From assembly GCF_003443655.1 (NCBI RefSeq), contig NZ_CP031941.1:4462501-4526500 (forward strand): a DNA stretch of 64,000 nucleotides, given 5' to 3'. The stretch is from Nostoc sphaeroides (GTDB lineage: Bacteria > Cyanobacteriota > Cyanobacteriia > Cyanobacteriales > Nostocaceae). Below, one piece after another: positions 34,700 through 45,372 of this stretch; the first letter of the stretch is position 1; the number at the start of each line of letters is the position of its first letter. The translations under genes were made by a program, and so were the position numbers. The notes beneath the pieces were generated by a model. It was not told where the DNA came from, made no database searches, and saw only the letters and a list, made by a program, of their open reading frames with translations.

Positions 34700-34939
34700 T
34701 ATGGCAACATGAGCGCCCTAATTATGTAAGTTAAATGTGGAACAGCTTAACTTATAACTCTATTAAGTTCAGTTAAGGCTTAACTCTTTCTCAAAGTCAA
34801 TTTTTTAACAAACTGCATAGACACAAAGGGGCTTCCCACAGTATGGGACGCATTCGCGTAGCGTCTTGTAGATAAAAACGCAAAGCAAGAGAAGGAAGAA
34901 ATGCTTAACTGAACTGTATTAACTTATAACTCCTAACTT
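34700..34939. other. Spacer downstream of the PLP-lyase gene
   Basis: Together with 34260-34699 this makes about 680 bp without a gene; beyond the two repeats listed it is AT-rich with a short GCGTAGCGTCTTGTAG repeat module and nothing else recognisable. Confidence 0.45.
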
Positions 34940-36133
34940 TTAATTAGTTTTGCTAAAACTTTGAATCGCCTCAATCAATTGGTCGATTTCCGATTCTAAA
35001 GTAAAGTAATGGACGGTAACGCGTATACAGCTAGGATCGGCAATTGTCCGAGTTAATATCCTTTGTGAATCTAAAAATTGCACTAACTTGAGATTAGCTT
35101 GGGGCTGATTATTTATGAGTTGGAAGGAGACTATACCGCTTTCGGGTGGGGAAGTTCGCAAACATTTAATATCAGGTAACGCCGTCAATTGTCGCCAGAG
35201 ATACTCACTGTTATGGCAAATTTGCTCGTAACGTTCCTGTGAGGTTCCCCATTGCTGATGGATTGCGATCGCCTCTCGTAACCCAACATACGACGGATAA
35301 GCTAATGTAGACACTTCATATCGTCGCCCATCTGGAAGCCAATCCACAGGCTGAGATTGACTATCTACAACAATGCCATTCAAACCAATAAAGGTAGGTT
35401 TCAGGCTTTCTCGTGCTTCTGGTCGGACATACAAGCCACCAGCACCCGCAGGGCCACATAACCATTTGTGACCAGTAAAAGCATAAAAATCTACTCCCAA
35501 TTCTGTCAAGTTTAAAGGCAACAAACCAGCAGATTGGGCAGCATCTATCAGTAAAAAAGAATTATTCTTTCTGCATACTTCGGCAATTTGATCAAGAGGT
35601 AAAACTTGACCAGTATTCCAGAAAACATGACTTAATATTACAAGACGAGTATTAGGGCGTAAGTCTTGGGCAATGATTTTTACGGGGTCGCCCTCATTTA
35701 AAGTTGCTTTTAGAGGACAGGTAGTAACTTCCACCGCAAATCTTCGCGCGATTTCCTGGGTTGTGGCAATTACGCCTGGATGTTCGCAGTCTGAAAGCAG
35801 TATATGGTCGCCAGCACGCCACTCGATGCCCCACATAGCAATATTACAGCCAACAGTGACATTCTGCGTAAGAGTAATTGTTTCGCTTGGTGCATGTAAC
35901 TCTGAAGCGATCGCAACTCTAGCGGCTTGAGTCTGGGGCGCTATCCAGCGATACGCCTCATTACCAAAGGGGCCTATTTGCTGAACATAAGCTTGAGTTT
36001 GAGCGATCGCATCCATTGCCCTTTGGGGCATCGGCCCTTGTCCCCCATAATTGAAATAAGTCTTATTCCCTAAAGCCGGAAATTGCTCTCGATGGCTATG
36101 TAACCTGGTTTGTGTGGCAGAAGTACTGGTCAT
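34940..36133 (-). CDS. Class-V PLP-dependent enzyme, cysteine/cystine lyase-like
   Basis: 397 residues from the ATG at 36131-36133; a longer frame begins 27 bp upstream. The fold-type-I class-V landmarks are present: YFNYGGQGPMPQRA at the start, SDCEHPGVIATTQE, LIDAAQSAG, and the PLP lysine in FTGHKWLCGPAG (about residue 223). The closest family I can name is the C-DES type L-cysteine/cystine C-S lyase or isopenicillin-epimerase-like aminotransferases rather than a housekeeping SufS, because the start and the GHKWLCGP block differ. Monocistronic. Confidence 0.83.
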   Translation of the reverse strand: MTSTSATQTRLHSHREQFPALGNKTYFNYGGQGPMPQRAMDAIAQTQAYVQQIGPFGNEAYRWIAPQTQAARVAIASELHAPSETITLTQNVTVGCNIAMWGIEWRAGDHILLSDCEHPGVIATTQEIARRFAVEVTTCPLKATLNEGDPVKIIAQDLRPNTRLVILSHVFWNTGQVLPLDQIAEVCRKNNSFLLIDAAQSAGLLPLNLTELGVDFYAFTGHKWLCGPAGAGGLYVRPEARESLKPTFIGLNGIVVDSQSQPVDWLPDGRRYEVSTLAYPSYVGLREAIAIHQQWGTSQERYEQICHNSEYLWRQLTALPDIKCLRTSPPESGIVSFQLINNQPQANLKLVQFLDSQRILTRTIADPSCIRVTVHYFTLESEIDQLIEAIQSFSKTN

Positions 36134-36313
36134 ACCAATTTTAGATTTTAGATTGTACATTTTGGATTAGTCAAAAGTCATTGATCGTTAGTTATTTTTT
36201 ACTCATCCCCCGGTTGTTGAGCGAAGTCGAACCACATCTCCTCCATTCTCCCACTCCATCATTAGTTATCTGAGTTACTCCCAGACTGTACTAATTCTTG
36301 TTAACTTAAAAGA

Positions 36314-37774
36314 ATGCTAATTAATGCTGAACTCCTACTGCAATACCAACGCTGTAAACGTCGGACTTTTCTAGATATCCACGGTGACAAAAGTCAACGT
36401 GATGCTCCCAATGAGTTGCTGCGGAAACTACAACAGGATAAAATCGCTCATCAACTCAGTGCTTTGGCAAAGGTGAGTTATCACCAACCAGATTATTCTT
36501 ATGGAAACTGGGAAGCAGCAGAAGCAGCAACTTTAGAATTGATGCAGCGTGGAGTTGAGTACATCTATAAGGGAGTACTGTTAGCAACTTATTCTGAAGG
36601 ATACACCCTGCTAAGTCGTCCAGATTTACTCGTCAAACGGCCAGGAAAATCTTGCTTTGGAGATTGGATGTATGTTCCGGCTAGTACTGAACTGGGTAAG
36701 CGCCCTAAGCAAGAATATCAAGTTGTTGCCGCATTTCACGCCCAAGTATTGGCAATAATACAAGACTTTGCACCAGAAACAGCTTGGTTGATATTGCGTA
36801 CCAAAGATATAAATTATCCTGTGGATTTGCTCAAATGGACACCACGGATGCAGCACATTTTGGAGGAGTTGATTCAAGTTTTAGAGTTACCGAATCCGCC
36901 AGAGGTGTTTATTTCTCGGCAAAAGTGCAATCTTTGCCATTGGTATAGTCAATGTTATGCGATCGCTCAATCTGAAAAACATCTCTCACTATTACCAGGT
37001 GTAACACCCATTCGCTACACTCAACTTCAAGACCTAGCCATCACCACACTAGAATCTCTCGCTAATACTAGTCCCAGCACCTTAGAAAACCTAGTTGGTT
37101 TTGACAGGGAAGTTGCGCCCAAGCTGATAGTGCAAGCTCAATCTGCATTGGAAAGACGACCCTTAATATTACCCTATCCACTACCAATAAAAGATATAAC
37201 ATTCACAGCACCCATAGAGATTTACTTTGATATTGAGGCACAGCCAGACTTAGATTTAAATTATCTTTTAGGGGTTTTGGTCGTTGATAGACTTGCCAAT
37301 ACAGAACAGTTTTATTCGTTTTTAGCAGATAAACCAGAAGACGAAGAATTAGTTTGGCAGCAATTTTTGGATTTAGTTTGGCAATATCCCGAAGCGCCAA
37401 TTTACCATTTTTGTGTGTACGAGTTTGATACAGTCAAACGGTTGGCAAGGCTTTACAAAACTCCTTCCTCCTTAGTGCGTCCTGTACTGAGTCGATTTGT
37501 GGATGTCTATGAACAATTAACCCAAAGTGTAGCATTACCTGTAGAAAGTTATGCCCTGAAAGCGATCGCTCGTTGGTTAGGATTTGAGTGGCGGGAAAAA
37601 GAAGCTAGTGGTGCTAAGTGTATTTACTGGTATGATCAGTGGCTAGAAACAGGCGATCGCACCTTACTAGAAATTATCCAAAGCTACAACGAAGATGACT
37701 GTCGCGCTACCCTCAGAGTGAAAAACTGGCTGGTAAACTTTTTTCAGGATGAATATGGTTTACGCCTAGCTTAA
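36314..37774 (+). CDS. TM0106 family RecB-like nuclease
   Basis: 486 residues. The N-terminal part begins INAELLLQYQRCKRRTFLDI, typical of RecB/Cas4-like nucleases, with a Cys pattern (C14, then KCNLCHWYSQC) that can hold an Fe-S cluster. The C-terminal half is a DEDD/RNase-H-like domain (IYFDIEAQPDLDLNYLLGVL, YHFCVYEFDTVKRL, YNEDDCRATLRVKNWL). This two-part architecture is the TM0106 family. Role probably in DNA repair or processing; not demonstrated. There is no CRISPR array nearby. Divergent from the PLP-lyase gene. Confidence 0.88.
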   Translation: MLINAELLLQYQRCKRRTFLDIHGDKSQRDAPNELLRKLQQDKIAHQLSALAKVSYHQPDYSYGNWEAAEAATLELMQRGVEYIYKGVLLATYSEGYTLLSRPDLLVKRPGKSCFGDWMYVPASTELGKRPKQEYQVVAAFHAQVLAIIQDFAPETAWLILRTKDINYPVDLLKWTPRMQHILEELIQVLELPNPPEVFISRQKCNLCHWYSQCYAIAQSEKHLSLLPGVTPIRYTQLQDLAITTLESLANTSPSTLENLVGFDREVAPKLIVQAQSALERRPLILPYPLPIKDITFTAPIEIYFDIEAQPDLDLNYLLGVLVVDRLANTEQFYSFLADKPEDEELVWQQFLDLVWQYPEAPIYHFCVYEFDTVKRLARLYKTPSSLVRPVLSRFVDVYEQLTQSVALPVESYALKAIARWLGFEWREKEASGAKCIYWYDQWLETGDRTLLEIIQSYNEDDCRATLRVKNWLVNFFQDEYGLRLA

Positions 37775-38201
37775 GTAATTTCGGATTTTTTAAAGCTTTT
37801 CAATTGCTTAGAATACATGTTATTTGTAGCGGTGTACAGATGTGCAACCATGCTGGCTTTAGCGTGATACAACGTATTTCAGGTAAATGAAGTACGGAGG
37901 TAGGGGCATAGCACTGCCTATAGGTGTCAACTTAACGTAAGAACCAGTCTAGAAAAAGCTTTTAGGATTGCCTCGTTCCCAGTATCCGACTGGGAATGCC
38001 CGTCGTTGAGGCTCCGCCTCAAGACTTGCGGCAGAGCCGCAATGATGTGCATTTACAGCCAAAGGCTGGAAACGAGGTTTGAAAAGGGTTTTAGCTTAAG
38101 TTGACACCTATAGGCACTGCCATGCCCTTACAATTATCTGTACCTCAGCAACTTGCAATCTGCTGTATCTTATTTCTAAGTTTTCACTTCAACACAAATA
38201 T
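37775..38201. other. Intergenic with MITE
   Basis: No gene. Almost half is the MITE-E copy at 37923-38108, inserted between two arms of a GGCATAGCACTGCC / GGCACTGCCATGCCC palindrome. Confidence 0.55.
37923..38108. mobile_element. MITE-E copy (GGTGTCAACTTAA ends)
   Basis: 186 bp with ends GGTGTCAACTTAACGT and AGCTTAAGTTGACACC, flanked by TATA on both sides. The core is the CCTCGTTCCCAG palindrome shared with MITE-D at 25589-25773, so the same core is found between different terminal repeats. Confidence 0.8.
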
Positions 38202-39386
38202 ATGCAGTTAATTAAAAATATCTTCAAAATTCCACGAATTATTTACTTCTTTATCGCAATTATAATTTTCATCTTTTTATTAAACTTTTTACCCATAAAT
38301 GCCGTCGAAATAAGTAGCATAAAGTTCATCGGAGAAGCGACTTTAGCAAAAGGTTTAACCTTACAAAAAACTGAAATTGGAGGTTTATCTGGAATTACAT
38401 ATAATTCTACAAACAACCTTTATTATGCTATTTCCGATGACCGTGGGCAAAAAGCTGCTGCCCGTTTCTACACCCTGAAAATCGACTTAAGCAAGGATTC
38501 CCTACAAAAAGGTAAAGTTGTTCCTGTCAGTATTACTACATTATTAAATGAAAATGGTCAAACCTTTCGCCCTGGTGAAACTGATACCGAAGGTATTGCT
38601 TTAACTAATAAAGCAACTGTGTTTATTTCTTCTGAAGGCGATGCTGCAAAATTAATTAATCCTTTTATTAAAGAGTTCTCACTATCTTCTGGTAGAGAAA
38701 TTACAACACTTCCTATACCAAGCAAATTTTTGCCCGATAAAAGTGGTAAACAAGGTATCCGCAACAATTTGGCTTTTGAAAGCCTTACCATCACACCCGA
38801 TAAAAAGCATCTATTCACAGCCACCGAAAATGCTCTAATTCAAGATGGTGTCGCAGCAAAAGCTAACATCGGTACTCCTTGTCGGATTTTGCAATACAAC
38901 TTGCTCAACAACCAGCCAGAAAAGGAATTTCTTTACCAAACAGAACCAGTTTCCCCCTTTTTGAATGTGACTGGCAAATTCGCTAGTGGATTACCTGATT
39001 TACTTGCTCTCGATAATCAAGGACACTTCCTAAGTTTAGAACGGTCTTTTACTGGTTTAGGATTTGCTATTTCCCTATTCCAGGTTTCTTTAGAAGGATC
39101 TGATGATCTTCATCAGATAAATAGCCTTTTAGCAGTTGGCTCTAAAAATATTAAACCAGTTCAGAAAAAACTACTGTTAGATTTGAGAAGCCTAGATGTA
39201 CTGCTAGACAACATTGAAGGTTTAACTCTTGGCCCTAAACTATCCGATGGTCAGCAATCATTAATTCTCATCAGTGATAACAATTTTAACTCCTTGCAAC
39301 GGACTCAGATACTAGCCTTTAAAATGAAAATTGAAACACCACTAATCAGATTCTTACGCCGTTTATTCCCAAATCTCAACCCTTAG
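38202..39386 (+). CDS. Phytase-like esterase family protein, exported
   Basis: 394 residues. A membrane segment (about 12-34) is followed by a beta-propeller-like domain with the signatures of the 'esterase-like activity of phytase' family (PF13449): GGLSGITYNSTNNLYYAISD, RPGETDTEGIALTN, AFESLTITPDKKHLFTATEN, then NIEGLTLGPKLSDGQQSLIL. Such proteins are secreted or periplasmic; the substrate is not known. The N-terminal helix could be a signal or an anchor. Monocistronic. Confidence 0.85.
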   Translation: MQLIKNIFKIPRIIYFFIAIIIFIFLLNFLPINAVEISSIKFIGEATLAKGLTLQKTEIGGLSGITYNSTNNLYYAISDDRGQKAAARFYTLKIDLSKDSLQKGKVVPVSITTLLNENGQTFRPGETDTEGIALTNKATVFISSEGDAAKLINPFIKEFSLSSGREITTLPIPSKFLPDKSGKQGIRNNLAFESLTITPDKKHLFTATENALIQDGVAAKANIGTPCRILQYNLLNNQPEKEFLYQTEPVSPFLNVTGKFASGLPDLLALDNQGHFLSLERSFTGLGFAISLFQVSLEGSDDLHQINSLLAVGSKNIKPVQKKLLLDLRSLDVLLDNIEGLTLGPKLSDGQQSLILISDNNFNSLQRTQILAFKMKIETPLIRFLRRLFPNLNP

Positions 39387-39671
39387 CTGTACAGAGGTAT
39401 CAAGGTTTTACTGCCATTTATTTTTTACTGTGTATTCACGGAATTTACTAAGCAGCTTTATCTAGCTTATTTGTAGTTTCCGTGTAATTTCTCAACCGTA
39501 TTCCTTAATAAATATGTTACACCATACTTAAGGAAATTTTCAGAGAGATTAACCTTGATTACAACATATAATTAATTTTCTAAAAACTATGATATTTTCT
39601 AAATTTATATTTCATAATTAACTAGACTTATTAAAGTATTTTGCCAACACTATTTTTCATAAATGATTTTT
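39387..39671. other. AT-rich spacer before the kinase pair
   Basis: No gene, repeat or RNA recognised; the promoter of the kinase pair should be here. Confidence 0.4.
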
Positions 39672-41293
39672 ATGTCACAAAATAAAATTGAGAATATGGT
39701 AGGGCAAAAAGCAGAGCTAGACAATTACATTGGACAGTTCTTAAATAATCGCTATTTAATCAGAGATTTGATTGGCAAAGGGGGATGAGTAGAGTTTATT
39801 TAGCAGAAGATACTGCTAAAGGTGGTATGCCGATCGCAGTCAAAGTCTTATCATTTAATTTGGCTAACCAGCACATGTCCCAACGCTTTGCCAGGGAGAT
39901 TTTTATTGGCGCTCAATTAGGCCGTAAAAGTAAACATATTGTTCGCGTTTTAAGTTATGGCGTTACTGATGATAAAACTCCATTCTATGTAATGGAATAC
40001 CTGCAAGGAAAAAATCTCAAACAAATTATTAAAATTCAGCCCTTAACAATATCAAAGTTTTTAGAGATTTGTAATCAAATTTGTTTAGGCTTAAAATGTG
40101 CCCACCAAGGTATCAGCCTCAAAGGAGAGATTTATCCTATTGTTCATAGAGATATTAAACCAGAAAATATATTCATTACTGAAGATAGTAAGCAAGGAGA
40201 AATTGTCAAAATACTAGATTTTGGTATTGCTAAGTTTTTAACAGAGCGAAGTGGGATGACTTTGACAGATTCTTTTATTGGCAGTTTACCTTACTGTTCT
40301 CCAGAACACATGGAAGGGCGCAAATTGCTAGATGTTCGCTCTGATATTTACAGTTTGGGAGTACTAATGTTTGAGATGCTGACAGGAAAGCATCCATTTC
40401 AGACAAAAAGTAACTCTTTTGGTACTTGGTATCAAGCGCATCGCTTTCAAATTCCACCTACACTTGAGGAAGTGAACCCGCAAGTAAAAATTCCGCAGGC
40501 GTTAGAAAAAATAGTGATGAGTTGTTTAGCTAAAGAAGTAAGCGATCGCCCTCAAAATGTCAACCAAATATTAGAAGATTTAGAAAAAGTTAATGTTCAG
40601 ATTAATGATGGTATTACTAGCAATAGCAGTGACATTATTAAAGTTTCATTTCCGGTTCAATTAGTACCTTCAACTTTATTATCAGAAAAAGAGTGTTTGC
40701 AGAAGAATTGGCCTAAAAATAAACCAATTGTGCCAATTGGGTTTCCCCATTTACTACAAACGGCTGAAAGAGCTATACCAACTTTTTGGGCAATGTTACC
40801 CAAACAAGAGATTACAAAATTTTTGGATAAAATACATGGTACTGAATTTATTAGTCAAATGAATGTTTACCCAATGCTCTTGTGGGTAACAGTACTATAC
40901 GATATTCAAGCTTCTATGGCTAAGTGGCTACCTTATTTTCTGGATTTGAAAGATAATAAAAGTCAGAATATAGCACGTAGTTTAGCGGAAGTAGGTTACT
41001 ATCATTTACTATTCTTTGCCATAGAAGATCCAACTCAATGCTCTCATGTAACAACTTTAAGCCTTACAGCTAACCAGCGCCAGCAACTTATAGATTGCTT
41101 AGAGATGAGTCAACATCCAAATGAATTAATTCTGTCTAATCAAGCCAAAGATATTCTAAAAACAGATTATGAAAAGCTGAAGTTAGACATCTTACGAAAA
41201 TTAGCCGCAGAGCAAAAATCTGAGACAGAAGGTTTAAAAAATTGGATGGATAAATTTGTGGAGATTTTTTTAAAACTTTTATCACGTTCTTGA
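39672..41293 (+). pseudogene. Ser/Thr protein kinase A, frameshifted in the glycine-rich loop
   Basis: Reading from ATG 39672 gives an N-terminus ending YLIRDLIGKGG, then a TGA at 39786-39788. The rest of the kinase continues one frame over from 39785 (MSRVYLAEDTA...). Inserting one base in or beside the five-G run at 39780-39784 gives GKGG-MSRVYLA, matching LIGSGGMGEVFLA of the neighbouring paralogue. All other kinase motifs are intact: IAVK, HRDIKPENI, DFGIAKF, GSLPYCSPEH, DVRSDIYSLG. The C-terminal 220 residues form a domain shared with kinase B. It is a recent mutation, a sequencing indel in a homopolymer, or slippage-controlled expression; the last two cannot be excluded. Confidence 0.8.
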
Positions 41294-41385
41294 AAGTCTC
41301 CTATCAAAATGCTTACTACCATTACCTAATGATATTTTTATGTGTGTATTGCTAACTTTAAATAGACTCAGCAGAGGTAAACAAA

Positions 41386-42909
41386 GTGAATCAGAGCTTA
41401 TTTGCATCTCCAAGTAGTATGGGCTTGCTTGCCAATCGTTATCAACTCAAGCAATTAATTGGTAGCGGTGGCATGGGTGAAGTTTTTTTAGCAAATGATA
41501 TTTTGTTAGGAGGCATACCAGTTGCTGTCAAGTTTTTGACTCAAACTGTTGTCGATAAAAAGATGCAACAAGACTTTGCTCGTGAAGCTTTAATGAGTGC
41601 GGCTTTGAGTCAAAAGAGCTTACATATAGTGCGGGCGTATGATTATGGTGTGAATGAGAAAGGAAAACCATACTACGTCATGGAATATTTATGTGGTAAG
41701 AGTTTAAAGGATTTAATTCCGCTACCACTGCCCATGTTTTTGACTCTCTCCCGCCAAATTTGTTTGGGCTTAAAGTGTGCCCATCAAGGCATTAACATTG
41801 ATGGCAAAATTTGTCCTTTGGTTCATAGAGATATCAAACCTGCCAATATATTAGTTATTCCCGATCCGATATTGGGTCAGTTAGTTAAAATTCTCGATTT
41901 TGGTATTGCTAGATTTTTGAATTATACATCAACAGCTAGTACAAGTAGGGGATTTAATGGCACTTTACCCTACTGTTCTCCAGAACAGTTAGATGGGGAA
42001 AAATTAGATAGTCGCTCTGATATCTATAGCCTGGGTGTGATGATGTTTGAAATGCTCACAGGCAAAAAACCCTGGCAACCAGAAACTGATTACTTTGGTG
42101 CTTGGTATAAAGCACATCACTTTGAGCAACCAAAAGCGATCGCAGATGTTCAACCTACTCTTAAAATACCTGAAAAGCTAAATAATTTAATCATGTCTTG
42201 TCTGGCGAAAAAATCTTGCGATCGCCCCCAAAATATCGCTCAAATTTTGCAAGTATTAAACAGTTTAGAAGATTCTAATTCTCCCAGTATACCTACAAAT
42301 TTAGCCTCTAGTTCCATCCTTAGCCGTCCCTTAGATTCAGGTTTACCAATCACAGTAGAACAAAGCTGCCGGAAACTTTTGTGGCCTCCAAATAAACCAA
42401 TTCAAGAAATTGTTTTTCCCCAGCTTCTAGACACCCCACAGGGAGCTATGACAGCACTATGGTTGATGTTGCCAAAACAAGAAATCAAAAACTATGCCCT
42501 TTCTACCCGTTACAACCAGTTTATCTTTATGACATCCCCTCACCCAATGCTGTTGTGGGTGACTCTACTCTACAATCGGCAATTGGCTCCTAAGTGGCTA
42601 CCATGCTACTTAGATATGCAAAATCCCCAAAATACTAGGCTGGTAAGTTTCCTGGCTGAAAATGAACACTATCCTTTGATTTTCTTTACTCTGGAAGCAC
42701 CACATTCATGCACCAACGTTCTCAGTAGTCGCATCGAGCCAACTCCGCGACAAATGTTGAAAAATTGGGCGCAACAAATTCATAGTCTACCACCAGCTTC
42801 TCAACCCCAGTTGAGCAAACAGCTATTAAAACAGCAGTATAAACAAATGCAATCCCGCATATTGCAGCATCTGGAATCACAGCCACAGGTTGTATTATCA
42901 GGGTTTTAA
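41386..42909 (+). CDS. Ser/Thr protein kinase B with a distinctive C-terminal domain
   Basis: 507 residues from a GTG preceded by GAGG. Kinase motifs in order: G-loop LIGSGGMGEVF (25-33), K49 in VAVK, HRDIKPAN with catalytic D149, DFG D171, LPYCSPEQ, SDIYSLGVM. The catalytic residues all look intact. After about residue 290 comes a non-kinase domain (WPPNKPIQEIVFPQLL, WLMLPKQEIK, SPHPMLLWVTLLYN, PKWLPCYLDMQ) shared with the upstream kinase and not assignable to a named family. No PASTA, WD40 or TPR repeats. It lies 92 bp after kinase A, same strand, as a tandem duplicate. Confidence 0.92.
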   Translation: MNQSLFASPSSMGLLANRYQLKQLIGSGGMGEVFLANDILLGGIPVAVKFLTQTVVDKKMQQDFAREALMSAALSQKSLHIVRAYDYGVNEKGKPYYVMEYLCGKSLKDLIPLPLPMFLTLSRQICLGLKCAHQGINIDGKICPLVHRDIKPANILVIPDPILGQLVKILDFGIARFLNYTSTASTSRGFNGTLPYCSPEQLDGEKLDSRSDIYSLGVMMFEMLTGKKPWQPETDYFGAWYKAHHFEQPKAIADVQPTLKIPEKLNNLIMSCLAKKSCDRPQNIAQILQVLNSLEDSNSPSIPTNLASSSILSRPLDSGLPITVEQSCRKLLWPPNKPIQEIVFPQLLDTPQGAMTALWLMLPKQEIKNYALSTRYNQFIFMTSPHPMLLWVTLLYNRQLAPKWLPCYLDMQNPQNTRLVSFLAENEHYPLIFFTLEAPHSCTNVLSSRIEPTPRQMLKNWAQQIHSLPPASQPQLSKQLLKQQYKQMQSRILQHLESQPQVVLSGF

Positions 42910-43019
42910 CGAAAAATCCGCACCTGGGAGAGACGGGACAAAAAGAATTCCTAATTTCCCACTCCAAAACACTTGACAAGTAGAAAAAAAATAGTGATAA
43001 TAGCAAAGTTGCCAAACAA

Positions 43020-43093
43020 GGGACTGTAGTTCAATTGGTTAGAGCACCGCCCTGTCACGGCGGAAGTTGCGGGTTCGAGCCCCGTCAGTCCCG
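43020..43093 (+). tRNA. tRNA-Asp (GTC)
   Basis: 74 nt. Acceptor arms GGGACTG and CAGTCCC pair fully, discriminator G at 43093. Anticodon stem CCGCC/GGCGG encloses the loop CTGTCAC, giving anticodon GTC. The T arm GCGGG-TTCGAGC-CCCGT is standard. CCA is not encoded. Confidence 0.96.
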
Positions 43094-43226
43094 TTCTAAA
43101 TTTATGAGTAGTAAATCACTGAACTTCGGTGATTTTAGATTTTGAATTCCCCGAAGGGATTGACTCAGAATTCAGGATTTGAATATAAGCTACATTTATC
43201 ATGCTTTGCAAAAGAGAGAATTAACT

Positions 43227-44672
43227 GTGACTGTCAGAGTCCGTATTGCGCCGAGTCCAACCGGAAATTTACATATTGGTACAGCTAGAACGGCTGTATT
43301 TAACTGGTTATTTGCCCGCCACCACGGCGGTAAATTTATCCTGCGAATAGAAGACACAGATTTAGAGCGATCGCGTCCCGAATACACCGAGAATATCCTT
43401 GAGGGATTGCGTTGGCTAGGGCTTAATTGGGATGAAGGGCCATTTTTTCAATCTCAACGCCTGGATATTTATAAAGAAGCAGTACAAAAACTGCTAGATC
43501 AAGGATTAGCCTATCGCTGCTACACCACTTCCGAAGAACTAGAAACTCTAAGAGAAGCTCAGAAAGCTAGAAACGAAGCTCCTCGGTATGACAACCGTCA
43601 CCGCAACCTCACGCCAGAACAAAGCGCCGCTTATGAAGCAGAAGGTCGCTCCTCTGTGATTCGCTTCAAAATCGAAGATGGGCGGGAAATTGTCTGGAAC
43701 GACCTAGTAAGGGGAAAGATGTCTTGGCGAGGTAGCGATTTAGGTGGTGATATGGTCATCGCCCGCGCCTCAGAAGAAGGAAGCGGTCAACCTTTATACA
43801 ACTTTGTAGTTGTAGTGGATGACATTGATATGCAAATCACCCATGTCATTCGGGGAGAAGATCATATTGCCAACACCGCCAAGCAAATTTTACTGTATGA
43901 AGCAATGGGTGCAAAAATCCCAGAGTTCTCCCACACGCCGCTAATTTTGAACATGGAAGGGCGCAAGCTTTCTAAGCGGGATGGCGTTACTTCCATTTCT
44001 GACTTTCAGCAAATGGGTTTTATTGCTGAAGGGTTGGTAAATTACATGACATTGCTGGGTTGGTCGCCACCAGATTCGACGCAAGAAATATTTACCTTAG
44101 AAGCAGCAGCCAAAGAATTTGGTTTTGAGCGTGTAAATAAAGCAGGTGCAAAGTTTGACTGGGACAAGCTGGATTGGTTAAACAGTCAGTATATCCACAA
44201 AACGCCAGTAGATAAACTCACAGATTTACTCATACCCTATTGGCAAGCGGCTGGGTATAAATTTGATGGTGGAAGAGAACGCCCTTGGTTAGAGCAGCTA
44301 GTAACTTTAATTAGCCAAAGTTTGACTCGTTTAGTAGATGCAGTACCTCAAAGCCAACTGTTTTTTACTGACACAGTTGAATTTAGCGAGGAAGGTAGTA
44401 CACAACTGAAGCAAGAAGGTTCTACTGCTGTGCTTGAGGCGATTGTCACAGCCTTAGAAAATCAGCCGCAACTGTCAGAAGCCGCCGCCCAAGATATTAT
44501 TAAACAAGTGGTGAAAGAGCAAAAAGTCAAAAAAGGCTTAGTAATGCGATCGCTCAGAGCAGCCTTAACTGGAGATGTTCATGGCCCCGACTTGATCCAA
44601 TCTTGGTTACTACTAAATCAGATTGGTTTAGATAAGTCGCGCTTGAGTAAGGCAATAACACAAGCTAGTTAG
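43227..44672 (+). CDS. gltX: Glutamyl-tRNA synthetase
   Basis: 481 residues from the GTG at 43227, preceded by AGAGAG; a longer frame from a TTG at 43179 adds 16 residues that do not match the family start. [17 protein letters not shown] contains the HIGH-type site (H16-I-G), and KLSKR at about 247-251 is the KMSKS-type site. Class I catalytic domain followed by the helical anticodon domain; length normal. It charges tRNA-Glu and so also supplies tetrapyrrole synthesis through glutamyl-tRNA. It follows tRNA-Asp on the same strand. Confidence 0.97.
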   Translation: MTVRVRIAPSPTGNLHIGTARTAVFNWLFARHHGGKFILRIEDTDLERSRPEYTENILEGLRWLGLNWDEGPFFQSQRLDIYKEAVQKLLDQGLAYRCYTTSEELETLREAQKARNEAPRYDNRHRNLTPEQSAAYEAEGRSSVIRFKIEDGREIVWNDLVRGKMSWRGSDLGGDMVIARASEEGSGQPLYNFVVVVDDIDMQITHVIRGEDHIANTAKQILLYEAMGAKIPEFSHTPLILNMEGRKLSKRDGVTSISDFQQMGFIAEGLVNYMTLLGWSPPDSTQEIFTLEAAAKEFGFERVNKAGAKFDWDKLDWLNSQYIHKTPVDKLTDLLIPYWQAAGYKFDGGRERPWLEQLVTLISQSLTRLVDAVPQSQLFFTDTVEFSEEGSTQLKQEGSTAVLEAIVTALENQPQLSEAAAQDIIKQVVKEQKVKKGLVMRSLRAALTGDVHGPDLIQSWLLLNQIGLDKSRLSKAITQAS

Positions 44673-44877
44673 CGATTACAACAATTTTTATATGGGTGTG
44701 GGAGTGAGGAGAGACGCGATTAATCGCGTCTGTACAAAGTGAGGGATTATAAGAATTCTTCCCCATTCCCCATTCCCCAATTTCAAATCTAAAATAGGTA
44801 GTCAATTATCCTCACGTTGGGAACTTGGTGTGTAAAATTCATGTCTTCAAAAACACTTAGAAGCGAACGTAATTACA

Positions 44878-45372
44878 ATGCCGACAAAAGCGCTCAATAG
44901 AGGGATGAGATTATCGTTCATGATAGTTATGCTGTTCATCACATCGGCAATTAATGCTGGCGTTGATGCTCAGGAAGCGCCAACGATATTTGGAGATGTC
45001 ACCATTGGGCCTCAGTTTTCCCCAGACCCCCTGACAGTTCGCGGGATGAGTGGTGGTTCAATATCTGGGAGTGAAGTAGGTGGGAGAACTGAAACAGCTA
45101 CTGGCCCTTGCACCGGATTTGTTGATGAAACACCAGACCACAAATTAGCGCTAACAAGTAAATTTGACTACCTGAAGCTGCAAGTGCAAAGTCCTGAAGA
45201 CACCACCATGATTATCAAGGGGCCCGGTGGTACTTGGTGCAATGACGATTTTGATGGTAAAAATACTGGCATGATTGGTGAATGGCTACCTGGAACTTAC
45301 CAAATTTGGGTTGGTTCCTACCAAAAAGACAAGTATCTTCCTTACACTCTAAAAATTACAGAAGTTAAGTAG
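44878..45372 (+). CDS. Secreted hypothetical protein
   Basis: 164 residues. Signal peptide (about 1-31, RLSFMIVMLFITSAINAGVDA) followed by a beta-rich domain with a possible disulfide (C at GPCTGF and C at GTWCND). Features such as YLKLQVQSPEDTTMIIKGPG and LPGTYQIWVGSY resemble the small pre-peptidase/beta-sandwich domains of exported cyanobacterial proteins. No named family. A strong purine/pyrimidine palindrome follows it. Confidence 0.65.
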   Translation: MPTKALNRGMRLSFMIVMLFITSAINAGVDAQEAPTIFGDVTIGPQFSPDPLTVRGMSGGSISGSEVGGRTETATGPCTGFVDETPDHKLALTSKFDYLKLQVQSPEDTTMIIKGPGGTWCNDDFDGKNTGMIGEWLPGTYQIWVGSYQKDKYLPYTLKITEVK

